From Duodenibacillus sp963647785 (GTDB taxonomy: Bacteria; Pseudomonadota; Gammaproteobacteria; Burkholderiales; Burkholderiaceae_F), in the NCBI GenBank assembly GCA_963647785.1, contig CAVJBF010000001.1, forward strand, positions 1 to 64,000: 64,000 nt of DNA. The letters run 5' to 3'. Of this stretch, positions 27,853 through 35,997 are shown one piece after another. The position numbers were made by a program, and so were the translations under genes. Position 1 is the first letter of the stretch. Every line of letters begins with the position of its first letter. The notes beneath the pieces were generated by a model. It was not told the DNA's origin and ran no database searches. It saw nothing but the letters and a program-made list of their open reading frames with translations.

Positions 27853-28639
27853 GGAAGCGCCGGAGGGGCAGACAGTCGACTTCGAGGCGAGCGCCGCGGC
27901 GGCGCTGCATGAGCTGGAGCGCCGGGACGCCGACCGTCGCGTTCTGCGCGTGAAGGACGATCCGGCCTTCGTGCTCACCGCCCGCCCTTGGAAGGAGTCG
28001 AGCGTCATTGCCGAGTGCTTCACGCGGCGCCACGGCCGTCAGGTGCTCGCCGTTCGCGGTGCAAAGCGCCCGGGCGGCCAGTTTCGAGGCCTCATCAATC
28101 CGTTCTGCCCCCTCCTCATCAACTATTCTGGTGCAGGCGAGGTGCGAAACCTCACGGCCGCCCGGTGGCTGGGCAGCCTGCAGCCCGCGGCGAGCGGCGC
28201 GTTGCTGTCCGGCTTTTACGCAAACGAGCTTGTCCTTCGATTTACGATGCGCGAGGAGCCGCAGCCCGAACTCTTTGACTGCTACACCCGGACCCTTACG
28301 GCGCTCTGTCAGGGCGCGGGCGTGCAGCGGACGCTTCGTGAATTTGAAGTGGACGTGCTGCGGCAGGCGGGATGGGCGCAGCAGGCGGATGCCGGCGACG
28401 TCTTCACGGACTGCTTTTTAAGAGACGGCGTTCTGATTCCCGTGGCGGACGCTTCGCCCGAGACGCCCGGCGAAAGGCCGGTGCCCGCCGCTGTTGTGAA
28501 GGCGCTTTTGACTAGGGACTTTTCGGAAGCTTCGGTGCTCGTGCCTTCGCGTAATGTTCTGCGAGCCGTGATCGGCTACTATGTAGGCGGCAACGGGCTC
28601 TCGGTGCGCCGCACCATGGCGGACTGGAAGACCTTTTGA
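27845..28639 (+). CDS. recO: DNA repair protein RecO
   Basis: RecO loads RecA onto SSB-coated DNA with RecR in the RecFOR pathway. The 264-residue protein has an OB-fold-like start (RVLRVKDDPAFVLTARPWKESSVIAECFTRRHG), then the helical RecO C-domain (GFYANELVLRFTMREEPQPELFDCYTRTL). The final RRTMADWKTF region is less typical. The start MTEEAPEGQ at 27845 overlaps the era stop by 8 bases. An approximately 35-residue acidic leader before the OB fold is a little longer than in E. coli RecO, so the exact start is not certain. Confidence 0.92.
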   Translation: MTEEAPEGQTVDFEASAAAALHELERRDADRRVLRVKDDPAFVLTARPWKESSVIAECFTRRHGRQVLAVRGAKRPGGQFRGLINPFCPLLINYSGAGEVRNLTAARWLGSLQPAASGALLSGFYANELVLRFTMREEPQPELFDCYTRTLTALCQGAGVQRTLREFEVDVLRQAGWAQQADAGDVFTDCFLRDGVLIPVADASPETPGERPVPAAVVKALLTRDFSEASVLVPSRNVLRAVIGYYVGGNGLSVRRTMADWKTF

Positions 28640-28670
28640 CCAGCCTGAAATTTTTTACTCGGAGCACTGA

Positions 28671-29435
28671 ATGCTCACTAATCTTTCCGTCAACCTCAAC
28701 AAGGTGGCGCTTTTGAGAAACGCCCGCGAGGGCAATACGCCCAACCCCGCGCTTTTTGGCGCCATGGCGCTCAAGGCCGGGGCGGCCGGGCTTACCGTGC
28801 ACCCGAGACCCGACGAGCGGCATATTCGCCCGTCGGACGTGGACTCCCTTTCGCGCCTTCTGAAGGCGTGGCCTGGGCGGGAGTTCAACATCGAAGGGAA
28901 CCCCTTCATGAATCTCATGGATCATGTGCGCCGCGTGCATCCGGCGCAGGCCACCTTCGTGCCGGACAACGAGACGCAGTTGACGAGCGACCATGGCTGT
29001 GACCTTGCGAAAAACGGCGCCGCCTTTGAAAAGCTCGTGAAGGAGGCGAAGGATCTCGGCGTGCGCGTGAGCCTCTTCATGGATCCGGTGGCGGAAAACA
29101 TGCGTCTAGCAAAGGAAGTCGGCGCGGATCGCATCGAGCTCTACACGGCCTCCTACGCCGCGACGCGAGGCACGACGGACGCAGTGGCGACGCTGGCGCA
29201 GTATGCGGAGGCGGCCCTGGCCGCGCACGAAGCGGGGCTCGGGATCAACGCCGGGCACGACCTGAGCCTGGCGAACCTGGAAGAGCTTTTGGTCGCCTGC
29301 CGCTGGATTGACGAAGTGTCAATCGGACACGCGCTGATTGGCGAAGCGCTCGAATACGGCATCACGGAGACCGTGGGCCGCTACAACGGCATCTGCCTTC
29401 GCGCGCGCGACCGCATTGCGGCGGCGGGCTTTTAA
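28671..29435 (+). CDS. pdxJ: Pyridoxine 5'-phosphate synthase
   Basis: Condenses 1-deoxyxylulose 5-phosphate with 3-amino-1-hydroxyacetone phosphate, the last ring-forming step of vitamin B6 synthesis. The 254-residue TIM-barrel protein contains the family blocks LTVHPRPDERHIRPSDV, FNIEGNP and AGHDLSLANL, plus the IGHALIGEAL ending. PdxJ usually follows recO, as here. The gap to recO is 31 bases and nagZ follows within 12-15 bases. An acpS gene, often next to pdxJ, is absent. Confidence 0.97.
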   Translation: MLTNLSVNLNKVALLRNAREGNTPNPALFGAMALKAGAAGLTVHPRPDERHIRPSDVDSLSRLLKAWPGREFNIEGNPFMNLMDHVRRVHPAQATFVPDNETQLTSDHGCDLAKNGAAFEKLVKEAKDLGVRVSLFMDPVAENMRLAKEVGADRIELYTASYAATRGTTDAVATLAQYAEAALAAHEAGLGINAGHDLSLANLEELLVACRWIDEVSIGHALIGEALEYGITETVGRYNGICLRARDRIAAAGF

Positions 29436-29446
29436 GGGAGCGTCGC

Positions 29447-30469
29447 GTGATGCTTCCTCTCACGAACGGCCCGGTGGTGCTTGACATCGCCGGAACCGAA
29501 CTCACCGAAGACGATCTTCGCCGCATCCGCCATCCCTTGACCGGCATGGTGATTCTCTTCACCCGCAACTACGAAAACCCCGAGCAGCTCTCGCGCCTCA
29601 CGGCGGCGATTCATGCCGCCAAGCCTGGCCTGCTGATCGGCGTTGATCACGAGGGCGGCCGCGTGCAGCGCTTTCGCGAGGGCTTTACTGAAATTCCCGC
29701 GATGCGCGCCTATGGCGACTTGCGAAAGAAGGATCCGCAGGCCGCAGAGCGAGCGCTGACGGCCGCGGGTTTTGTGATGGCGGCGGAGCTTCTTGCCTGC
29801 GGCGTGGACTTCACGTTTGCGCCGGTGCTCGACTTGGACTGGGGGCGCAGCGCCATTATCGGCGAGCGGTCGCTGGGAGCGGATCCCCGCGACGTCGCCG
29901 CCATGGCTCGCGCCGTGACGCTTGGCATGATGACGGCCGGAATGGCGAACTGCGGCAAGCATTTCCCCGGCCACGGCTGGGCGGAGGCGGACAGCCACAA
30001 GGCGCTTCCCGAGGATGAGAGGGCGGCCGGAAACGTGCTTGGCGAGGATGTGAAGCCCTACGGCTGGCTTGGCGCGGGGCTCGCCTCCGTGATGACGGCG
30101 CATGTTCTGTACCCGATGATTGATGAGGTCCCGGCGACGTTCTCAAAGCGCCTCTTGCAGGACGTGCTTCGCAGCGAACTGGGCTTCACCGGCCTCATTT
30201 TTTCGGACGACCTCTCCATGCAGGGCGCAAAAAAGGAGGGCGGCATCGTGGAGCGGGCGCAGAAGGCGCTCGCGGCCGGGTGCGACGCGCTCATCATTTG
30301 CAACGCGCCCGAAGACACGGATGAGCTCTTGGCGGGACTCTCGTGGCAGACGACGCCTCCGTTTGAAGAGCGCTGGCGGCGCATTGCGCCGCGGCCGATG
30401 GCGGCGGATCGCGCAACGCTTGAGGCTTCGGCCGTCTATCGGGCGGCTTTGGAGCAGATGAAAATATAA
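29447..30469 (+). CDS. nagZ: Beta-N-acetylhexosaminidase (peptidoglycan recycling)
   Basis: Cytosolic glycoside hydrolase family 3 enzyme removing GlcNAc from anhydromuropeptides during cell wall recycling. The catalytic loop KHFPGHGWAEADSHKALP, with the Asp/His dyad typical of NagZ, is near residue 168. GVDHEGGRVQRFREGF is substrate-binding, and IFSDDLSMQGA contains the nucleophile Asp. No signal peptide, as expected. GTG 29447 and ATG 29450 are both possible starts behind AGGGAG. Length about 340 residues. Confidence 0.95.
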   Translation: MMLPLTNGPVVLDIAGTELTEDDLRRIRHPLTGMVILFTRNYENPEQLSRLTAAIHAAKPGLLIGVDHEGGRVQRFREGFTEIPAMRAYGDLRKKDPQAAERALTAAGFVMAAELLACGVDFTFAPVLDLDWGRSAIIGERSLGADPRDVAAMARAVTLGMMTAGMANCGKHFPGHGWAEADSHKALPEDERAAGNVLGEDVKPYGWLGAGLASVMTAHVLYPMIDEVPATFSKRLLQDVLRSELGFTGLIFSDDLSMQGAKKEGGIVERAQKALAAGCDALIICNAPEDTDELLAGLSWQTTPPFEERWRRIAPRPMAADRATLEASAVYRAALEQMKI

Positions 30470-30480
30470 GGAGGAGCGAG

Positions 30481-30509
30481 CGCCCGGGGCCCTAAGCCGC
30501 CGGGCGTTT
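30481..30509 (+). terminator. Hairpin between nagZ and pncB
   Basis: CGCCCGG pairs with CCGGGCG and is followed by TTT. It sits between an AGGAGG sequence at about 30470 and the pncB start at 30518, so it may be a weak terminator or a structure affecting pncB translation. Confidence 0.45.
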
Positions 30510-30517
30510 GCGCAACG

Positions 30518-31696
30518 ATGATCATTGAATCGCTTCTCGACACCGATCTCTACAAGTTCACGATGATGCAGTGCGTGCTGCATCAGTTTCCGAGTGCGGA
30601 GGTGGCGTACCGCTTTCGCTGCCGCAACGAGGGGGTGGACTTGTCGCCTTATGTTGATGAGATTCGGGAGGAGATCCGTCACTTGTGCAGCCTGCGCTTC
30701 AAGGAGGAGGAGCTCGCGTACCTTGCGGGGCTTCGCTTCATGAAGAGCGACTTTGTGGACTTTCTGAGCCTCTTTCACTTGAAGGAGAAGTACATCTCGG
30801 TGAAGGCGGATCCGTCGGCCCCGAACGGCATCGACATTCTGATTGAAGGGCCGTGGCTTCACACCATACTCTTTGAAATTCCGGTGCTTGCCATCGTGAA
30901 CGAGGTTTACTTTCGGCACAAGATGCCGGTGCCGGACACGGAGGAGGGGCTGCGGCGCCTGCGGGAAAAAATTCGTCTTCTCTTGACCGAGCCCGACAAC
31001 GGCAACCTCAAGATCAGCGACTTCGGCACGCGCCGGCGCTTCTCCCGCACGTGGCAGCAGACGGTGACGGAAACGCTCATCGCTGAGCTTGGCCGCGAGA
31101 AGTTTGCAGGCACGAGCAACGTGGATCTCGCGCGCCGCTACGGACTCACCTCGATTGGCACCATGGCGCATGAATATCTGCAGGCCTGCCAGGCGCTGGG
31201 GCCGCGGTTGAGGGACAGCCAGGTCTACGGGTTTGAAATGTGGGCAAAGGAGTACCGAGGCGACCTAGGAATCGCGCTGTCCGACGTTTACGGAATGAAG
31301 CCCTTCCTGAAGGACTTTGACATGTTCTTCTGCAAGCTCTTTGACGGCGCGCGCCATGATTCGGGCGATCCCTTTGTCTGGGGCGAGAAGATGATTGAGC
31401 ACTACCGGCACAACAAGTGCGATCCGCGCGGAAAGACGCTCATCTTTTCGGACGCCTTGACCGTGCCGCGCGTCATTGAGCTTTACCGCCGGTTCAATCA
31501 TCGCATCGGCGTGGGCTTTGGGATCGGCACCAATCTCATGAACGATCTGGGGCCGCAGCCCTTGAACATCGTCGTGAAGATGATCCGCGCCAACGGCCAG
31601 CCCGTGGCGAAGATTTCAGACACCCCCGGAAAGGGGATGTGCGAGGATCCGACGTACCTCGCGTACCTGAAGCAAGTCTTTGGTATTACTGACTGA
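30518..31696 (+). CDS. pncB: Nicotinate phosphoribosyltransferase
   Basis: Converts nicotinate and PRPP (with ATP hydrolysis) to nicotinate mononucleotide in NAD salvage. The 392 residues begin with the conserved LLDTDLYKFTMMQCVLHQFP. The phosphoribosyl site includes DFGTRRRFSRTWQQ near residue 168 and GTSNVDLARRYGL, with FSDALTVPRVIELY and GFGIGTNLMNDLG forming the PRPP region. No strong Shine-Dalgarno lies directly before ATG 30518; AGGAGG occurs about 45 bases upstream, separated by a hairpin. Confidence 0.96.
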   Translation: MIIESLLDTDLYKFTMMQCVLHQFPSAEVAYRFRCRNEGVDLSPYVDEIREEIRHLCSLRFKEEELAYLAGLRFMKSDFVDFLSLFHLKEKYISVKADPSAPNGIDILIEGPWLHTILFEIPVLAIVNEVYFRHKMPVPDTEEGLRRLREKIRLLLTEPDNGNLKISDFGTRRRFSRTWQQTVTETLIAELGREKFAGTSNVDLARRYGLTSIGTMAHEYLQACQALGPRLRDSQVYGFEMWAKEYRGDLGIALSDVYGMKPFLKDFDMFFCKLFDGARHDSGDPFVWGEKMIEHYRHNKCDPRGKTLIFSDALTVPRVIELYRRFNHRIGVGFGIGTNLMNDLGPQPLNIVVKMIRANGQPVAKISDTPGKGMCEDPTYLAYLKQVFGITD

Positions 31697-31836
31697 GGTG
31701 TAACTAAGTCTTACGATTTACTCCTGACGTATGAAAGAAGAGGCTTTTTGCCGAATCATCATATTTTTTAGATACAATCGGACGACGCATGGGAAGACTT
31801 CTGTGCTACGTCCACAACGAAAAACGAGGATTTATC

Positions 31837-33240
31837 TTGTTTAGGAAACTCGCTTTGGCAGCTGCGGCCGCGGCGCTCCCCGCCGTGAGTCAGGCTGCAT
31901 CGATCAACGGAGCGGATCTCGCGCTCTGGTGGGCGTTGCCTTTCGCCGGCATCCTTCTTTCCATCGCGCTTTGCCCGCTTTTCGTGCCGGATTTCTGGCA
32001 CCACCACTTCGGCAAAGTGTCGATTTTCTGGGCGCTCTGCTGCGCGATTCCTCTTTTTGTGGCCTACGGGGCGCACACCGCGACGGGGGCGATCGCCCAC
32101 GCCATTCTGGGCGACTATGTGCCGTTCCTGCTTTTTGTGGGCGCGCTCTTTGTGGTGGCGGGCGGCATTCACATCAAGGGAAGCTTTGTCGGCCGCCCCG
32201 TGGTGAACGCAGCGTTCCTTTTGATCGGCGCGTTCTTTGCGAACCTCATGGGGACGACAGGGGCTGCGATGCTGATGCTGCGCCCCCTCATTGCAGCCAA
32301 CGAAAACCGCCGCTACAAGACGCACACCTTCATCTTCTTCATTTTCATCGTCGCCAACATCGGCGGCTGCCTCACCCCGCTGGGCGATCCCCCCTTGTTC
32401 CTGGGGTTCTTGAGAGGCGTTGACTTCTTCTGGACGACGATTCACTTGCTGCCGCCGCTGCTTCTTGTGCTGGCGGTGCTCACCGCCGTGTACCTTGCGA
32501 TCGACGGCTACTTCTATCGCAAGGAAGTGGCCGAAGGCTCCTTCAAGGCGCCGGCGGAAAAGGTGCCCTTTGGAATCGACGGCGCGATCAACTTCCTGTG
32601 GCTTGCGGGCATCGTGGGCGCCGTACTGATGAGCGGCATCTGGAAGAGCGACGTTCACTTTGAAGTGCTCTCCGTGCACATGACGCTCCCCGGCCTCGTG
32701 CGCGACTCGCTCTTTGTGCTCTTTGCCGTGCTGTCCCTCGTGACGACGCCCAAGAAGGCGCGTGAGGCGAACCAGTTCAACTGGGACGCCATTTTGGAAG
32801 TGGCGAAGCTCTTTTTCGGCATCTTCATCTGCATCGTGCCGGTGCTCGAAATGCTGCGCGCGGGCGCGGCGGGCGCCTTTGCGCCGCTCGTCGCTCTCGT
32901 CACAAATGAAGCGGGCGAATTCAACAACGTGATGTTCTTCTGGCTTACCGGCACGCTCTCTGCCTTCCTTGACAACGCCCCGACCTATCTGGCGTTCTTC
33001 AATCTGGCGGGCGGCGACCCCGCTGCCCTCATGACCGAGCATGCGAGAACGCTTGCCGCCGTGTCGATGGGCGCGGTGTTCATGGGCGCCGTGACGTACA
33101 TCGGCAATGCACCTAATTTCATGACAGTGGCCATCGCCAAAGAGCGTGGCATCCAGATGCCGAGCTTCTTCGGCTACATGCTCTGGTCTGTCGGCATTCT
33201 CTTCCCCACTTTCCTTGTCATGGACTTGCTGTTCCTCTGA
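31837..33240 (+). CDS. NhaD-like sodium/proton antiporter (ion transporter superfamily)
   Basis: A 467-residue inner-membrane protein with about 11-12 hydrophobic helices. The conserved pattern NLMGTTGAAMLMLRP then NIGGCLTPLGDPPLFLGFLRG is the signature of the NhaD branch of the arsenite/citrate transporter superfamily, and DNAPTYLAFFNLAGG is the second half-repeat. The TTG at 31837 is chosen as start because GAGGA sits 6 bases upstream and the protein then opens with a clean signal-like sequence (FRKLALAAAAAALPAVSQA). An upstream ATG at 31789 has no ribosome binding site and lies almost on a possible -10 box (TACAAT, 31773-31778). Transport of Na+/H+ is inferred from family; another anion substrate is possible. 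Confidence 0.85.
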   Translation: MFRKLALAAAAAALPAVSQAASINGADLALWWALPFAGILLSIALCPLFVPDFWHHHFGKVSIFWALCCAIPLFVAYGAHTATGAIAHAILGDYVPFLLFVGALFVVAGGIHIKGSFVGRPVVNAAFLLIGAFFANLMGTTGAAMLMLRPLIAANENRRYKTHTFIFFIFIVANIGGCLTPLGDPPLFLGFLRGVDFFWTTIHLLPPLLLVLAVLTAVYLAIDGYFYRKEVAEGSFKAPAEKVPFGIDGAINFLWLAGIVGAVLMSGIWKSDVHFEVLSVHMTLPGLVRDSLFVLFAVLSLVTTPKKAREANQFNWDAILEVAKLFFGIFICIVPVLEMLRAGAAGAFAPLVALVTNEAGEFNNVMFFWLTGTLSAFLDNAPTYLAFFNLAGGDPAALMTEHARTLAAVSMGAVFMGAVTYIGNAPNFMTVAIAKERGIQMPSFFGYMLWSVGILFPTFLVMDLLFL

Positions 33241-33360
33241 TTAGCGATGTAGTGCTTCAAGAAGCCGACGAAACGATGGGGAGCGCGCCCGCCCGCTGAG
33301 GCGGACGCCTCCCGAGCCCTTGAGTCACGGAGCCGCCCGGCTCCCGGAATTCGAGGCTTG

Positions 33361-33396
33361 ACGCCGCTGTGAACCCGCAAGGTTCCGGCGGCGTTG
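33361..33396 (+). terminator. Possible terminator after the antiporter gene
   Basis: Two-part stem: ACGCCGC/GCGGCGT enclosing GAACC/GGTTC, followed by TTGTCGTT. It lies about 120 bases after the stop, in the otherwise empty spacer before the autotransporter. Confidence 0.4.
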
Positions 33397-33454
33397 TCGT
33401 TGGCGAAGGCGCTTTGTCCAACCCCTTGTTTGTTCCTATGGAGCTGGAAACGCT

Positions 33455-35863
33455 ATGAAGTACTCACTTGTTGCCGAGGCGGTGCTCGCCGCTGTGTTTC
33501 TCTCGCTGGCTGAACCGGCCGCCGCGATCAACGCCGTGAAGACGGCGGAGGGAAACTACATCTACTGGGATTGTGCGGGAGAGGCGTGCAGTGATTCGGG
33601 GGTCGATTATGATGAACCTGATGAACCGCAGAACGAAGTAGACCCCTATGGGCTGTACGTCTACGGCAGTGGTGTCATGGTCGGCGGACCAGAAAATTGG
33701 CAAAGCATCAAAGGGATTGGACAGCTGGGGTTGGTCGGGAGCAATCTGGCGGTTTATGTGGCGGATACGGACTTGACGTATCAGATGACAGTGATGGGAA
33801 CAGCGGCGTGGTATGGAGCCCCAGGCACACTGCTTCATAAAGTGGAGAGACTGAGTTTTTCAGCCCCTTTGGATGACAGTCAGAGCATTTCGCAGCTGGA
33901 CATGAAGTCGGGGTTCATGGCAGTTGAGACGTTGGAGTGGAGCTCGTTCGCAGGATTTGACGGGGCGGAATTGGTTCTCCATGGGTTTGATGGATCAATA
34001 TCAGGGAGCACGTCAGGTAGTGGCGCCATTCTGGCGGTAAAAGACATCCTTCATGATGGGCAGGTATCTGAGCAAACGAGCACCCTGAGCGTTTGTCTGG
34101 AGGGTAACAGCGCTCTGGTGCTTGGGGATGCTGCTTACGTCAAGTATGCGGGGAGCGGTGAGGAAGGAGTGAAGAAACTCAAAGCCGCCATCACTGATGC
34201 CGAGATTCAAGATGGGGCAGGACGAGCCACGCTCGTGACGAGCGCACCGCTGGTTGACGGACTTGGCAAGGGCGTTGCCGTTGCGGTGGGGACCGCGGAG
34301 CCTGTTTCGGTGGCATTCGATGAGGATCCGAAAGTGGTCATTGGTTCCAAAGGCCGGTGGATTTTGGACATGGCAGCTGACGAGTCGAGCGCGGTCATGC
34401 TGTTGGCGGAAGACGACGAGAGCTCGTCGCCCGTTCTAGTGACGGCGCAGGCGGGCGCCGAACTTTATCTCGTCGGATGGGACGGAGGGCAGTTTGAACT
34501 GGAGCTCGATGAGACCTGGAATGACAGTACGACGGTGATGATCGCTAATTCGCCTTTTCTCAGCAAGATCAGTCTTTCCGGTGGTACGGTTTCTATTGAG
34601 CGACGTCCGTGGGCAACCATGTCGGGGCTTGCAGCCCGAGAGGTCGCAGAGGAGGCGGAGTCGTATTTCGTGACGCCGACGGCGGCTGAAGAAGCGGTCG
34701 CTGTTGCGGCGGAGACGTCAGCTTCGGAGAGCGCAAAAACAGTGGCGATTGTTCCGATCGGCGCTCAGTTCATGCGCAATATCATGATGTCGGTGGCTTC
34801 CGTTCAAGCGGAGACATTGGCTGCAAGGGAATTTGACGACACGGTCTTTCTGGCGGGCGCCGCCGGCTTGCTGAAGTCGGTGGACAACGCGCAGCGACGG
34901 ACGCATGAAACGATCCTCAGCCACGAATCGGGCATGGAGACGGAGGCAGATCTTTATTGGTGGGTCTCGGCGTACATGGGGCATGGTTCGACGGACAAGT
35001 TGTGTTCCGGCGCCAAGCGAGACAGCAGCGAAGATTTCTATGGCGGCACGCTGGGGGCGGATTATCGCTTTACGCCGAACCTGATTGGCACGCTGGCGGT
35101 ATCTGGGGCGACGGCGGACATTGAAACACCGGATATCAAAAATGCTTCTCTGACGCTGGCAGCCGCCTCCGCGTCGCTCAGCTACGCCGTCAATGACCGG
35201 CATCAGCTTTTTGCGGCCGCGACGTATTCTCAGACGCAGGCGGAGGCGACGCGAATCAGTTCCGGGTATCGAGTGAAGACAGAGCCTGAATTCCGACACC
35301 TCACGGCGGACGTTGGCTGGAAAGCTCACTACGCCATGGAGAGCACCATGCACATTCGGCCGGCGTTTTCGATCGGCTGGGAGCAGAGCCGCATGCGAAA
35401 AGGCGACGTTGCTCTCACGGATCAGCTTGGAACGCGATCCGGGATCGGCTTTGAGCAGAGCGTGGACAACCGTCAGGTCTGGCACGCGCGCGGGCACCTT
35501 GACGTGTCGGGGCGCTTCACCGTTTTTGGCTACAACGTGGAGCCGGGGATGAATGCTGGACTCACGGTCTACGCAGGAGATACGGATTGGACGGTGTCCT
35601 CCAAGCTCGCCGAAGGCACGGCGGTGTCAAAGAAGTCCTTTCATTCGGGCGGCCGCTGGCATGCGACGGGCGGCTTGTCGCTCACGATTTCAGACCGCGG
35701 TCGCGAGCCGATCATGGAAGGCGGCATTTTTGGATTCGGAGCAAAGAATTCCGGGAAAACGAAGCCGTACGATTGGTGCATGACGATTTTCGGCTCGGCG
35801 GAGGCGGGAGCCTACGGCTCTCATGCGGCGAGCTTTGGCGTGCGCTATCGCGAGATCTTCTGA
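33455..35863 (+). CDS. Autotransporter (type V secretion) with beta-barrel domain
   Basis: An 802-residue surface protein. An N-terminal signal peptide (about residues 1-24, ending AEPAAA) precedes a passenger of about 400 residues that is acidic and rich in Gly, Ser and Thr. A linker rich in Ala and Glu follows near residues 395-430. The C-terminal region of about 300 residues has alternating beta strands (LYWWVSAYMGHGSTDK, FYGGTLGADYRFTPNLIGTLAVSGA) and ends VRYREIF with the terminal aromatic needed for outer-membrane insertion. This fits the autotransporter domain. I recognise no catalytic motif or adhesin repeat. The passenger is visibly lower in GC than the barrel, suggesting it was exchanged or evolves fast. 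ATG 33455 has GGAG upstream. Confidence 0.82.
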   Translation: MKYSLVAEAVLAAVFLSLAEPAAAINAVKTAEGNYIYWDCAGEACSDSGVDYDEPDEPQNEVDPYGLYVYGSGVMVGGPENWQSIKGIGQLGLVGSNLAVYVADTDLTYQMTVMGTAAWYGAPGTLLHKVERLSFSAPLDDSQSISQLDMKSGFMAVETLEWSSFAGFDGAELVLHGFDGSISGSTSGSGAILAVKDILHDGQVSEQTSTLSVCLEGNSALVLGDAAYVKYAGSGEEGVKKLKAAITDAEIQDGAGRATLVTSAPLVDGLGKGVAVAVGTAEPVSVAFDEDPKVVIGSKGRWILDMAADESSAVMLLAEDDESSSPVLVTAQAGAELYLVGWDGGQFELELDETWNDSTTVMIANSPFLSKISLSGGTVSIERRPWATMSGLAAREVAEEAESYFVTPTAAEEAVAVAAETSASESAKTVAIVPIGAQFMRNIMMSVASVQAETLAAREFDDTVFLAGAAGLLKSVDNAQRRTHETILSHESGMETEADLYWWVSAYMGHGSTDKLCSGAKRDSSEDFYGGTLGADYRFTPNLIGTLAVSGATADIETPDIKNASLTLAAASASLSYAVNDRHQLFAAATYSQTQAEATRISSGYRVKTEPEFRHLTADVGWKAHYAMESTMHIRPAFSIGWEQSRMRKGDVALTDQLGTRSGIGFEQSVDNRQVWHARGHLDVSGRFTVFGYNVEPGMNAGLTVYAGDTDWTVSSKLAEGTAVSKKSFHSGGRWHATGGLSLTISDRGREPIMEGGIFGFGAKNSGKTKPYDWCMTIFGSAEAGAYGSHAASFGVRYREIF

Positions 35864-35997
35864 CGGTTCGAAACATTTCGAAGCGGGTCATAGGCAAATT
35901 TTGTATTGGCCGCCGCTACAATCATCTGGAGTTTAATAAAGATGAATCGGTCGCCTCCCTTGGCGGAGGCGGCCGTGCAACGGATGCGAAGAGTGCT

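Noticed and set aside
31789..31836. ATG 31789 as start of the antiporter
   Set aside because: No ribosome binding site, close to a possible -10 box, and it would put 16 residues before a clean signal-like sequence; TTG 31837 has GAGGA at 6 bases.
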